Assembly: GCF_022539665.2 (NCBI RefSeq)
Contig: NC_081336.1
Coordinates: 6,244,278-6,308,277, forward strand
Direction: 5' to 3'
Source: Daphnia carinata
Taxonomy: Eukaryota; Arthropoda; Branchiopoda; Diplostraca; Daphniidae
DNA: 64,000 nucleotides
Each line of letters starts with the position of its first letter. The stretch's first letter is position 1. Made by a program: the position numbers and the translations under genes. The notes under the pieces are model-generated. The model made no database searches. It was given only the letters and a program-made list of their open reading frames with translations, and was not told where the DNA came from. This document shows, in pieces, positions 25,787-39,640 of this stretch.

Positions 25787-28700
25787 ATGTCGCAGGACCG
25801 TCGTGTTATTTCCCAGCTGCTGCTGCTCGGACTGACATGTTGGATAGTGGGTGGCCGGCCAGATGTTGGCATTCACACACAAGGTAAATTGGCTAACGTT
25901 AAATCCATCGCCAGCTACGACCCAACATTTAGAAACTCGGAAAATTGGGCTTCATAAAGCGGCCATCTTTTGCGACTGAAAATACCGAGAGTATCAAAAT
26001 AAAACATTCGCTATTAATCCATGGATTTCATTTTCGCATTCCCTTTTCCTTTGTCAAAGTTCAAAACAAAAAAAAAAGGAAGTTTCAAACTGTGGGCCCT
26101 TGGTAAACAACGTCCTTCGGGCGAACAGGAAAGTCTGATCCATGGATAACGAGGACTCCCCCCCAGACTCTCATCAACGACTCTTCCCAACTTGTAGAAT
26201 GTGATCCTTATCCCTCATAAAGTGCAAGTTGTAAAACTTTTGAGCAACGCAATCTCTGCTGAGACTCTGTTAGAGCCAGAAGGGTCAGCGAAATTGCAAG
26301 CGGGAAAAGGGAAATCTCATTGGAGTACCAGGGACTTGGTAGTTAGTAAGATTTTATCTGCACAAGAGGTTCCTTTGTTTGCTTGTTTCCATTTTTTTTT
26401 TCTTTCCTCACTCCTCCTTTTTGCTTTCTTATTATTCAAATATCGTGACTTCCAAGTGACTTGTTTGTATTTCTCTTGTCTTTGATATTCGACTTTGACT
26501 GAATTATATCCTCGACTGTCGTTTGAAGTCCTAGGTGAATGGCACACGACGTCTTGGGAGTCTTGCGAGCCGGAGAAAGTGTTTCAAGCAGTCAACGATA
26601 GTTCCGGACTTGTGATAAAGCCGACCATAGGTCTTCAACGACGAACGCTAACCTGCATCTCTGCCAACGCTTCCGTCCTACCGCCCAGGTTATTATCTAT
26701 TTCATCTTTATGCATGTCCTTAAAGGCACGACGGTAGCGTGTCACGAATGTGCTTTAGCTCTACTTGAACAAATAATAATAATCATAAAGAGAAGACATC
26801 GTTTGCTCTTTATTTTCACTATCCATGAATTTCAGTGAAATTGGAATTAGACTGGCGCTATTAGTGTAGCTCATCCCGTCCCATTTTTGTATGTCTGACA
26901 GGACCAACGAGCCAGTAGTATATTTTTATAAGGACAGCGTTTTTTTTTTCATAAAAGTTACATCGTTTCGTGTTAACCCAATCCACGGATAGCCTGTTGA
27001 GGATCGTGTAAGTTGGGCCAGAGTTATGAACTTCGGTGTAGTAGAAAAAGCCAGCACTAAAAAAAAAAAAATGAATGTGGAAAAGCCAATGAAGTTGCCC
27101 GTTTGACAGCTGTATCGATCCAACACTTGAGTGTACACTAGCGAGCACGCACGACACCTTAAAATGAATCCGGCAGCGTTTGGCAAATATTCTCATAAAT
27201 TGACAAAAGGAAGGTGCGCCACTGTGTGACTGTTGGTTTCGTGTCACTCTCAAAAGAAAAGCAAACTTAGTGCAATCAAATACAATCGTCCATAATTCCT
27301 GTAAGTCTAAAGGACATAACAATTCTTTCTCCGAGTTCACCTGTCAAAATCAGTTCAAACCGCTTTGAACTGATAAAAAAAACTACCGACTAAAGACAGC
27401 ACGTAAAAAATTCACATGACTTATATATATTTTATACATTTTGTTGTTTTATGATTCCGTAACAGTCGGTGCGGAGATACGCCGATGTCACTGCCGCAGC
27501 ACCAACGTCGTTGTATTGTTGCACGACCTTGCCGAGTAGCCGATTGGTCTGCGTGGGAAACACGGCAACAAGGCTGCCGCGGGGACGACGACCAGGTAAA
27601 ACTGTCCGCCGTAGTTATGAGTTTAAGTCTAAGCAGTTAGTAATAAAATAAAACATTGCTGTCTTGTTGTTTGCTATTTTTTCTTTTACTTTCTTTGCTC
27701 GATTTTTGTTTTCCTTATAAATCACAATCTTAATAGGACAGCAGCTTGTGTCTTCTCACGATTAGACTAGCCTGTCAAAGGTTCTTGACAAACTGATCAA
27801 ATGAGAAAAGGGACGGTCACCGTGATTATCTTCCCTTACTCGTGATATTATTTCTCCTTTGTTTTTCTTTATTTCCTTTTTATTCACTGAAAAAATATTA
27901 TTTTAAATCGTGATGCGCAGTTTCGATTTCGGGTAGAATTTCCTAGAACTGTCGTTTTCTCCTACGCACTAAGGGAATTTGACTTATATTTTGACAACGA
28001 AACGCTTTCTAAAGTCGATAAAAAATTCAATCGTTCAACAGTGGGTCATTTAAAAACCTCGAATACGAAGATCAACGACAACATTAATTGCCAATATTAG
28101 GCTCAACTGCCGTCAGCGGGCCAAGGACAGCTGTATCCCCTTGATTCAATATTGCACATTGTTCAATGTCTGAATCGTAGGAGAAATCATTAGATGAGTT
28201 CCATAAGGGTCTGGCTGACATTTGTCCTCGGTCTTTCTCTTTGACGGTGATTGACGGCTGGCGAAAATAGACTCGACGTAGGACTAGAGGGGGCACAGAT
28301 GGCAATACATATAATGGGGCTCCAGCGCAGCTGCCATCCTGTAATCCAGTAATATGATGTCAGAGACGTACAATTGTATCATAGCTGTCAACGTCCAAAA
28401 CCAATTACCTGTGCAGAAAACCAAAGGGCACGGATTTCCCTTTTTTTTTCCATGTGGCATTTGAACCTCTGACGTCAAACTCGATTACGCAATCTATAGC
28501 ATTCATATTAAATCAGAAGTTTGAGTGAAATGCGAATGCGAATTATTATTTTTTTTGAATTTCAGGTCGTGTCGGAAATTCAAATCCGACGCCGAAGAAT
28601 TATTGAGGCACCGATCGTCCCGGTCACGGTACGCACTCTGGGTTCCAGCCGGTGGCTGCCAGAAGAGGAGTGCCCTCCATGGGAGGAGAGGCGTTTTATC

Positions 28701-31700
28701 GACCAACCCTCACAATTGCCTCTTTGCAATCAAAGGTATTATCCCATCCCCTTTTCTCATTCCACGCTTCGAGGCTCTTCAGCGCTACATCCAAAAGTTC
28801 AATCCTCTTATTTTTGCTTTGCTCCACCTCAATTTTACTACCCCCCTTGCAAGTCTCCCTCCACCAATAAAAAAAAAAACTGATTTATATCTCGAGTATT
28901 CTTCTTTTGGTTGCTGATTTTCCCTACATGTAGAAAGCAATTCCTGTCGATGTTCAACTACTAAAAATGCAACTTCTCAAACGGATCTAATTGTCAGCTG
29001 CGTAGTATTCAATCATCTGTTTGACGGGGGAAAAAACGCGTTTCACGTGGAGGGGAAATTTTTCCACTACGTTAAACTTCTCGCTTATTATCGCACTTGG
29101 TCCCTTTCAAAATGATGCCGCAGCACGTAGGAGATTATCGAGTGCAAAACGAATGTCGTCTTTCTATTGAACTTCAAAAAAACAGACCAACAAAGCGTTG
29201 TTCATCATAAAGAACAATCCATTTCCAAACGCTCAAAAAAACTGTTCATAGATTTAAAGAAAAAAAAGTTAATAAATGAACTAAGATCCTTTTTGCAACG
29301 AAACTAGACCAAGTACAGATCATGAGATCACAACAGTTATAACTATAAATATAGTGCTCCTATTCTTTATAAGGCACTTTAAACTTGATCATTTGTGTGT
29401 GTGTCAGGTACAAATGGCAACCATCACCATGGAGCACATGTCGAGCCAATTCTCCCATCACATCAACAGTCCGTCTGGATGCGGGTCCGGACGGGCCCTC
29501 CGCCGCTGGCGACCCGCCGATGTCATCTCAGCTCACTCAAATCTGCGGCGGAGGCATCCAAATGCGCAGCCTGACATGCCTCCGTTTAAGTGATTCTCGA
29601 CCCGTCAACTCCGCACTCTGCCGGGCACTCACTCTTTTGCCTACTATTCAACAGTGAGTCACTTTCATACTATTGTTTTCGCGTGAACGCTATCGTGCAT
29701 GCCTTCCGCGAAAGGGAAATCCAAAAAGCGCATATCAAATCTTTGTCACTTGGCTTGGAGGAAATCTACATAAAACCGCCGTCCTTTTTCGTCATTTAAT
29801 TTGATTTCATCAAACTTTATTGCTCTTTTTGTCGCGTCGACGCAACATGTCAACCAGACGAAGTTTTGCAATTGCTTGTTCAAACGAAAGGGCCCAGTTC
29901 GATCGTAGGAGTCTGTATTGTTGTAACGGAAACGCGAGTTGGACGATCCGAGTTCGGATGCAAGTGCTTTGAGGATCAGCGAAAGCCTATCTCCCTTACA
30001 GTCTCTTTGCCATCCATTCTCGTTCTCACTACGCTTTGTGTATACTCTTCGGTAGACAATCCAATAATCCCGTTGCTTTCGTCTCCCATTTCTTTCGTTT
30101 CTCTCCTCTTTTTTTTTTTTGTTGTAATGTTCTTCTCCGTTTCTTTTTTTTTTTTTTCTCTTTTCTCCTTGTTGTCTTTCTTCTTTTTTTTTTTTTTCGT
30201 TTGCAAGCTGGAAAAGTGCCCGGATGTATATACCGAATCCATTTTTTTCTTGTTTTTTTTTTTTTCTTTAGTTCCTCGTTCTTTATTTTCTTTTTCTCTA
30301 ATCTGAATCATCTTTCTCTTTTTTTTTTTCTGGTTTCTTTTTCAACTACGACATGTTTTATTTGCTTCCCTTCCAAAAGCTATTCTTTCATATCAGAGAA
30401 ATATATAAACGTGCCATAGATATAGCCATCATTTTTTGCTCCGGCTCTCTTTGGATTGAATGCCACGCACTAGCACTGCACCGTGAAGTGTGTTACGAGA
30501 GCAAAAGACTAGAGCATATAGCCATACCCTCTACATTCACATACACATATTACGTGTAGCCTGTAGAGGATTGCATCGTTCTTCATACAACTGGCTAAAC
30601 CGTCCTCGTAAATCTTGAATGCCAGTCTTCCAGCGAGAGTTTATTTTTCTCGCTTGGAATAATTGCCCGTCGTCTAATTTGTCAATGGCGTAACTCCACG
30701 TGCCATACGTAAGAAAATAACGAACGAAACAGAGCGAAAGATAAACAAAAAACAACTGATCAAAAATGCACGGAATAACATAAACAACTCGAAGAGTTAT
30801 GGGATTGCTGCATGGATCATTGTGTCATTTCATAGTAATATTCTTGTCCCTTGCACCGACACGAACATTTCGAACAAACTGATGGATTGCTGACGCATTT
30901 GATTTTGTCTCTCTCATTTGGATTATTCATGACGATGGCATTTCATCTACAGCTGCGAGATACCGTGCGATTCGGATTGCCAAGTCAGTGAATGGTCGCC
31001 ATGGTCGCCATGCATGGCAGCCAGGTGCATTAACAACGGCAATCAGCATAGTCCACCCGTGCCGGCCGCAATCATTCGAGTAGCCAAAGGGATAGCGGCT
31101 GAAAATCGTTACAGAACAAAAGAGGAAGGAAGCGGAAGAGTAGAGCCCTCGGACTACATTTCAGGTACGGTTTCATTGATGTGTCGTGTATTCGCAAAAT
31201 CATTAGAATGGAGAACTTACGGGTAACAAGTAAACAGCCAAGCATAATTGTTTTGCATGTGTTTCTCTAAATACATCCTATGTCTTAACATCATGTAATG
31301 TGTTGATGTTATACAATCCAGGAGGTGAGAAGATGGATGACAATGTCGCCAGCGGATACCAGTTCCGTCACCGACGCATCCTGTCCAACGCCAGTGCAGA
31401 CGGTACCGAATGCCCGGCGCTGAGCCAGCTCCGTCGCTGCCATACCGACTGGGGCGACGCTTGCACCCGCTGGGAAGTACAGCCGCTGCTGGACACCTGC
31501 CATCTGGCCGACAACGCCACCTGCGGACTTGGATATCACGAGCTGGTCTTTCGATGTCGTCGATATGACGGGGTAAGTCACTGTTTTGGTCCGGCACATC
31601 CCATTTCCTATCACCGTGGAACAAACCCGAATTTCCACCTTATATTTTCCTTTCATCGCCTCGATCCCTCTGTTTTTAAGTCAAATACTAGACGTGAAGG

Positions 31701-34700
31701 AATAAAACTATCGAAAAGGCTGGAGAATGAACGGAAGATGTCGGCTCCTTTCTTATTAACGACTTGATTGATGTTTAAATTACTGGCCCCAACATCTTAA
31801 TACAACTGCCGACCCACTCTCCGTTCATTGGGCAATGTTTACGAGAGTATTCTTAGAAAGGAAAATGAGAATGAAGAAGAAATAAACGTCCAATCGCATT
31901 ACGTCTAATGCATCTTCTCAAAGAAAAAAAAGAAAAAAGAAAGAAAGGGAATTGGTGCCTTCCGTTTTCCTTTTTCCTTTGTATTGTCGGTTTCTGAAAC
32001 TGCTGATACTGTCGACGGATGTAAGTCAAGGCTAGCTGAACTCAACCGAAAACGGGACTGGACAGACATGCGTTTTAGGATATTAAACTCGATATTGTTG
32101 AGATGTACGATACAACAATCCTCCGGGAGAAAGTATTGTTGTCACCCAGTTTATTTCACAATTTTTTTTTGTTTTTTTTTGTTCGATATTGTTAGCGTCT
32201 CTTTCCTTCTTCTCCATTTTTGTTTGTTTGCTCTCGAGCTCAATGACTAGTTATACACAAGAGAAGAAAGAAAAAAGAAACGGGATCGTGAAACAAAAAA
32301 AAAAAGAAATAGTACAGAGAAAAAAAAAGGGTAAAAGAAGCAAGAAAAAAAAACACTCAAATTCTTTTGACAGCCCGTCGAGGGACCAAGTGATACGCAT
32401 CCCGTACACAATATAGAATACACAATTTACGAGAGATAGAGAAGACAGAGAGCTCGTGAAAGACGAGCCATTTTAGGAAGATATACTTGGGCAACTGGGT
32501 TCATATATCTCCATTGGGAACACTGTAAATGGCAAAGAGGAAAAACGTAATGCAGCGCAATAGTCGAATAAAAAAATAAAAAAAAAAACGAAAAAGGGGA
32601 GAAGAATGAAGAGTGCTCGGACGATCTAAAACCATCCAGAACATTGGAACAACTCGAGACGGAGAAAAGACGGACCATCCCCTATTTTCTAGGAATTTAG
32701 TTCATAGTGCCGTCATTCGAATGCGCCATTCCAACAAACAATGAATAGCATCATTCTCTGCCACCCACTACCGTTTAACGAAGACAGTGTTCTACTTATT
32801 TTTTCTCTCTATCTGACGCTCGAGTTCTACCCTCCCCCCCCCCCCCCCCCCCCAAGACCATCACAACAATTACTCTTTCTCAGATGAGACCGTCCGTTCT
32901 GGTTCGCAATCCTTTTCCTCTCATTTCATTTGAAGCCAAACGGGTTTGATGACGTAATCTAGTTGGCCAACGTCGACGCTCTAATATGCAAACTCTCGTT
33001 CTCCGGTTTCTCGTTTGTAACAATTAGGTTACTGTGGATGACGACGAGTGTTCTAACAATACGCTGGCGCCATTGGAACAAGTCGCATGTACGATCCAAT
33101 GCTCATCCGACTGTGTCCTGTCGCCATGGTCCGAATGGACGCCCTGCATTCATCAAGGACGACGACGGAGAACGCGCTACGTGGTCGGCCTTCCTCAGCC
33201 GGACAGCCAGCCTTGCCCAAATCAGCTGATGGAGGAGCAACTATGCTCGGTCGAGCAGCAAATGGAACAAGTTCGTTGGCCCATTTTCGGATGGTGGCCT
33301 CTGCCGTGGGGTCCATGTCAAATGATTGACGGAAGCGCGTCATCCTGCGGGGCGGGCACACACACGCGCGAAGTCCGATGCACCCGAGATGACGGCCAGC
33401 ACGTCGATGACTCCCATTGCGCCCTGCTGAGTCGTCCTGAAAGCGTCCGCATTTGTAGCGTCCTTTGCCCGGAAGAATGCCGCTTGTCGGATTGGTCGGA
33501 ATGGTCCCAATGCTCCGATCAGTCGAAAGATGATGCCATCCAGTCGCGGATTCGTGTCGTTCTTCAACAGCCTGCCAGCGCTGCATCTACTAGCATGTCG
33601 CTGTCGTTTACTTGCCCGCCTCTGATGGAAAAGCGCTCCTGTTTCGATTGGCTTGTCCAGCAAGAGCGCATCGGCTGGCAAGTGTCTGCCTGGTCTCCTT
33701 GTCATCTACCGACCAACGCCAAATGCGGGACTGGAATTTCAATTCGAAGTATATCCGACATTAGATTCTCTTACGAATTTTTCGTTGGTTTATCGTAAAA
33801 GTTTAGTTAATGTTGCTCCGTCTCGTCTCCTCCTTGTCCATTAGCTATGCTAATATTTTATCCGTTCTGGTAGGGTGCCAGCAAATCACATTTGTCGGCA
33901 ATTTTGCTTTTTGTTATGGCACATTCGACGTAATACGGTCCATTTCGTTCATAATAAAGATAAAAACTCATGCTACGTAAAAACCTTCCAAGTTCTGGCA
34001 CCAGCTAAAAATATCTCAATCCAAATACTGGCCCTATTTTCTCACCATAACAGTTAAAACTTGTACCCAAACCAATTTCTTTTTCCGTGAACCCACATGT
34101 TTGTTGGCTGGAGGCCATCGCTGCAAACTACCACATGATGATTACATCAGGAAAACCTAATAGACAAGCCCGTAGGATCCAATATTCCTGCACGCTCCTA
34201 CGCGATCGATCGATCGATCAATTAACATCTGATGAACGTGTTTTTCTTTATTCCTGCTTTTTCTTTACTCGTTTTCTTTTCTTCTTCGTCTAAGGTGTAT
34301 ACTGCCATGACGGTAACAATGCAACCATGGATCCGTCTGTCTGTCTTGCCAGATTAATGGATGAATATCGCCAGTTGGAGACCTACCGCGAATGCTACGT
34401 TCCCTGTCAACGAGATGCTAATTCGACAGAGTCGTCAGCGTGCCAACACGAGCATGTGATAGAGACGAGATCTCTTTGTCCGCGTAATTGCATCGGAACG
34501 CGCAGCATTTCTGGTACGTTATGTCACTTCTTCTCGCATATCAGTCGGGCGTAAGCACATCGACGAGCACAAACAGTGTGCGCAAGCAGAGCGCTGAAAA
34601 TGGCCATTCGACGGGGAAAATCGTGTTTCAATGCTCTCACGGTATCAATAGGCTAATGAGAAGTTGTGACGTTTTGAAATGTAGGAGGCAAGAACGTGGA

Positions 34701-37700
34701 CTGCGAAGAAGACGGACATGGCAACGGCATTGTAAAAACATCAATAGAAGATTGTCCCTGCGAGAGAGTCACCCTGGAGCTGGAAGACTGGTCTGCCTGT
34801 TTGATGGAGGAGCATCACGCACGCAGCTGCGGCCGCGGCAAACAGTTTCGCCGACGAAAGTGCATCGTCACGGCCACCGGCCAATTAGCGCCGCTCCAGT
34901 GAGTTGCACCTTTTTTTTTTCTTTTTTTTTTTTTTTTTTCGTTTCCCTTCTAAATCTAGTTTTCTTTGCCTTATTTACTATCAAACAAGCGCACCATTCC
35001 TGGTAGAAATATTAGATGTCTTGCTTGCTCATCGAAAGTCTGATGTAATTACCAGGTTGAAAATCAGGTCCGATTCTAACTCGCTGGTCAGCATTTCTAT
35101 AGGATCAACGTATCGATCTTTAAATAAAAAAAAAATAGATGAAGTCTCAATCAAACAGAAATGGAGAGGTCTTTAAAAAAGATAGCGCATGCGGTAGTAC
35201 ACACTGTTTCAATGCTACGTATCTCTATCAAATTTTTCAATTTGCCAGAAATACCGATGTTAACGCAAACCATCACATGCAATTTTATCAATTCAAATTT
35301 GCTTCATTCTTTTTTTTTTTTTTTATATCTATAAAGCTGGTGCAATGAAGAAGATTTCGAAACGAGGAGCTGTGATGTTCCTTGCCCTATCGACTGCCAA
35401 CTTTCTTCCTGGAGTGCTTGGACCAACTGCAACTCCACTTGCGGTCCGGGCTCCCAGCAGCGCCATAGGAAGGTCAGTCCTCAACACACTGAATGTACCC
35501 ATTAGCCTTATTTTTTTTTTTTTTTTTCTGTTTATTACCTCTCTTTTGTCTTGCGTTGCCTGCGTGTCTTGTGGTAAGCAATTCCACGCTTCTCCGACCT
35601 AACTGGCACGTTAGCTGAATTAAAGCCCTGGACCTACGATGTTGCAATTAAGCGGGCAACACGGAAGGAGCCAAGAGGATTTGTCCCTTCGTCCCTTGGT
35701 TGTTTTCTCTTGTTACCACTAGCGCTACTCCTGGCAACACCAATCTCCCTTTGCTGGCTAAAAAAAAAACTATTAAAAAAAACATATTTGTTCATACGGA
35801 AGTCTTAAGAGCCACCAGGAGTTTGAATAACTAGCGACTGTTGGCAAATGACATCCGATCAAACGGTCACGCTGTGAAGTGCCGCGAAGGAAATCATTAG
35901 AGGCGTCCGAAGTTACCGATTTCTAGGCTCACTTCCTTGTGGACCGTATATTTATTAACCTAACTTAGGTTTCGTTGTCCGTTGGCCACCTCCACAATGG
36001 GGAATGGCAAATAAACCATCAAACCTAGCATGTGTTTGGGGACAGGCAGGGACTTTACGTTTGTATATTTAAATATACTTCGTTTTTAAACAAACTTTGC
36101 TATCCAATTTTTCAATGCCATTGGGCAGTGTTCATTAAATTTGCCATAATCCTCTTGGTTACAATCGTTTTACTTTCCGTAAAACGCATCTTTGCGTACA
36201 TTATTTCTTTAAATCGCATTTTCTAGCACCGCCTTTACAACGTTATGAGTAATGTTCAGAAACCTGACATGGTATGAGTTCAACCTTCCGGAATCCGGCA
36301 TATGGCCGAAAATTACATTGCATTTAAGCCGGCAATAAAAAACGGAAGACTTTTTTTTTTTTTTTTTAGCAAACTACTTTTCTGCATCAAATATTTTTTG
36401 GGGGGAATGCATATAATTGCTTTTTATTCCCAAAAAAGTTTAACGATGGAAGTAGGGACAAGTTTTTGAGACAGCACTTGAATAATATTGCACTGGTTTT
36501 GCCTGCGGAGGCGAATATCTTGTTATAATAGATTCCATCCCTTTGAAAAGGCAAAGTTAAATATAGAATATGAACACAACGCGCCTACGATCCAGCCGCT
36601 GGTAACTAGGATACGTATAGCAAACACATTCTTATATTTGCACGCCACAGACTTATATTATGTGCTTGTACAATGGAATCAAGTATTAATGCTGACTCGG
36701 AACTTCGGTTGCAGATTGAAATGGAGCCAGCCAATGGTGGGAGACCTTGCGGATCGACAGAAGAGATTCAAGCGTGCAACGTCCACTCGTGTGACACTTA
36801 CCAATGGCGAACCTCCGACTGGACACCGTGTCACTTGGCCTTTGACAAACGGTGCGGCGATGGCCTCCAAACGCGCTACGTCAGGTACATTATCCGCACA
36901 CCATAAATCGCTACACGATCCAATTACAATCCTACATAACATGAAGAAATCAATAGACATCGCAGTCGAACTAATCAATCTTGGAACGGAAATCGAACAG
37001 GTGTATACACGTACCCGAAGACATAGTGGTGGAAGACGCAGTTTGCGACAAGGCAAAGAAACCTAAAGCCGAACAACCATGTCAGATCGCTTGTCCAGGC
37101 CACTGCGTCATCAGCCCCTGGTCGGCTTGGTCACCATGTCAACACGTATAGTTGTTTTTTTTTTTCTTTCTTTCTTTTTCACTATATATGATTGCCATAA
37201 ATTATCCGAGAATGTCGTTGCTACCCAACTGGATGTTTACACAATCCAATGATCCCCATTGTCATTTTAGTGTCACGGAGAGAGGAGACGTGAACGTTCA
37301 ATCATCAGAAATCCTGTTTACAACCACACTTGTCCGCCATTGGAGGAAATCGAATACTGTTCCAACCCCGCCAGTGGTGGCTGTTTTGGCTACGACTGGC
37401 AGGTGTCCGATTGGAGTTCGTGTCAACCTCTGGGCGGGTCCAACTGCGGCGAAGGCGTACGAACAAGGATCGCCTCTTGCGTTCGAAGTGACGGCTACGT
37501 CACTGACTCTAGGTATACGACCTGCCTAGGTGAAGACAAGCCGTCGAGATAATGGAAGCAATATTGACGCTTTCTCGTATTCTTTTATTTTCCTCTTTAG
37601 CAATTGCGATTCTCATACAAGACCAGGTTTGACCGAGATGTGGTGTCACGTCGAATGTCCGATCGATTGCCAAGTATCTCAGTGGTCGGCTTGGGATGAT

Positions 37701-39099
37701 TCCGAATGCGCTCCATGCGGTCACCATTCAGGTAAAGAAATGTGATATCCGTAAACTAAAAAATGCATAGGAGAAACACCGTGATGAACGCAAACCTAGT
37801 TTTCCCGAAGCTCAACTTAAATTCCTTTCGCTTTTGTTCGCTATACGATAGGACTGCGCTCACGTCATCGCGAGATTCAAATGATCAACAACCAATTCGG
37901 TCGTAGTTGCCCGACTATCCTTCGCCAACAGCTCCCTTGTCCATACCATCCTTGCTACGAATGGCGACCATCCAATTGGTCTGGATGTTTTCTGCAGGTC
38001 AGAAACTTCTTTCTTCTATTTTAGAAGTGCCACGCTGAAAGTTCTTACTGAACGCGTTAACAAAACGCAACGCTAACGCTATGTTGTCGATAATCTTAAG
38101 GGGGCTCAATGCGGCATGGGAGCCCGGCACCAGTTGTTCGAATGCATTCTAGCGGAGACCGGGAAACGAGTCGATTCTGAATTTTGCCGCCTCAGCAGGC
38201 GCCTACCTCCCGCCCACATGACCGAATGTAAAATTCTCTGCACATTTGGTGAGTTTGCCCTTTTTGCTTTGTTTACTTAAGGTCGTGCTTCGTCGTCATT
38301 TCCTTCCCGATTGTTTATTTGCAACGGTGGTAGACGATAACATAACGTGCGCACGCGCCTTCCATGTAAAGACGCCTGCGCAATCACTTAATCGTGATTC
38401 TCAACTCTTGTTTGCTTTCTTCCAATATCTCTCTTTTTCCCTTTCATCTGGCGCCATGTTTTGGTTGTGCTCTCCTTCGTGGCTGTCTGCACGTTCTAAC
38501 TGTTCTGCTACAACATTGAATTCTCCGTTTAATTTTTCATTCGACGGCACATCATGACGGACTCAGAGAAACTGGTCAAGGTGTCTGCTGAAAACACCGT
38601 TACCAAAGACAGCGTGAGTAGCATCTTTTCCTCATCGATAGACGATGATATTAGCGTCCTCTACTATCCAAGTAAGTGAAACGCGAGTGATAGTTTCTTA
38701 ACGAGAAGGGAGTCTAGCAATGATTGTGTTTTGACATTTCAATCATTCGCCTTTCCCTGGGAATTGCCTGGCAATAGATGATGGCGAATTCAACATTTGG
38801 ATGGTTGCTATGATTGCCATTGGATCCCTCTTCCTCGTCTTCGTAGGAGTGACCATCTTTCTCATTTGGTACGTAGCCCTTTGGGTCTTTGACGTAAATC
38901 AGTTAGATATTCACTTGGGCAAGGAATTAATCCAACAATCTCCATTTTTATGTACGACGTTTGAATGCTGAATACATTGGTGCAATCTTGCAGTTCATCA
39001 CGAGAGGAATCCAACGGCTGCAAGCGCAATATGTCCATGGCAGGAGCACCAAGTGAATTTCGCACCCGAGTTCATCGCGTTAGCAATGGATCACATTAA
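25787..39099 (+). CDS. THSD7A: THSD7-like thrombospondin type-1 domain transmembrane protein (20 exons, complete)
   Basis: A single-pass surface protein built from thrombospondin type-1 repeats; vertebrate THSD7A acts in endothelial and neuronal guidance and podocyte adhesion. Exons: 25787-25883, 26535-26688, 27466-27595, 28566-28735, 29408-29653, 30953-31164, 31322-31572, 33028-33748, 34295-34513, 34685-34898, 35337-35472, 36715-36884, 37001-37145, 37271-37512, 37601-37731, 37852-37997, 38101-38248, 38567-38671, 38778-38868, 38994-39099. All phases match and sum to 1278 codons including TAA. Exon 1 encodes a Leu-rich signal peptide; an in-frame TGA at 25757 supports this ATG. About 16 TSR modules follow, alternating canonical WSxWxxC types (SEWSPWSPC, SDWSEWSQC) with the YxWxxxxWxxC types of THSD7 (YKWQPSPWSTC, YEWRPSNWSGC). 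Exon 19 encodes the membrane helix, exon 20 a tail of about 35 residues. It is shorter than vertebrate THSD7A (about 1650 residues, from memory). Exon 18 is least certain. Confidence 0.9.
34204..34219. repeat. (GATC)4 tetranucleotide run in THSD7 intron 8
   Basis: Four perfect GATC units, about 75 bp upstream of the exon 9 acceptor. Each unit is palindromic, so the run is self-complementary. Confidence 0.8.
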
Positions 39100-39366
39100 A
39101 CAATTTAATAATTCGTCATCTGTTTTGCGCATTTGATGTTTTATATTGTTTTCTTCTTGTGGAGAGAGCGGTATCGGTTGGAAAAGTATTAGCTACAAAC
39201 CCGATACTTGGTCATCGGTGACATCGAGAGAGAAAACAGAATGAGAGCCGGATGTTATTTTGATAAGATGAACTGAAACTTTGTTTAATCTAACCTTTCT
39301 GTTGTATATATATTTATCTAAGAAGGGAACAGGAATCGAAAAGATACCCATCAGACTACAAATAAA
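39100..39366 (+). other. Probable 3' UTR of the THSD7-like gene
   Basis: Sequence directly after the THSD7 stop. A canonical AATAAA sits at 39361-39366 at the head of an A-rich stretch, the first such signal downstream. The cleavage site itself is not visible. Confidence 0.4.
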
Positions 39367-39626
39367 AAAAGAAAAAAAAAAAAAGAAAATGAAGCAGATC
39401 ACAAATATGAAAGAACAGAAAACAATTCTTGTCTGAATCATGATTATTACCGAATCCATAACGTCTTTTACCCATTATGATTGTTTGTTGGATGTCGAAC
39501 GTCCTCTATCTCGTCTGCTCACATCGTCTATGGCTCGTGTTGAAAACCCCCGAATCCTCTTTTTTTTTAATGTAATACATTTACTTTCTTTCTCTCGCTC
39601 CTTGATTTAAACAACAAAGAACTAAG

Positions 39627-39640
39627 GTCACCATGGTAAC
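39627..39640. promoter_or_regulatory. RFX X-box-like palindrome 4 (GTCACCATGGTAAC)
   Basis: The closest of the four to a perfect inverted repeat. With one more base on each side (GG..CC type) the symmetric block reads GGTCACCATGGTAACC. It lies about 530 bp downstream of the THSD7 stop codon. Confidence 0.45.

Noticed and set aside
29866-30419. Open frames of 127-146 codons (plus) and 111 codons (minus) in THSD7 intron 5
   Set aside because: Phe/Ser- or Lys-rich products of T-runs inside an intron. The flanking exons join cleanly without them.
33053-33705. Minus-strand frames of 177 and 121 codons opposite THSD7 exon 8
   Set aside because: They are antisense shadows of a 721-bp exon with clear TSR motifs on the plus strand.
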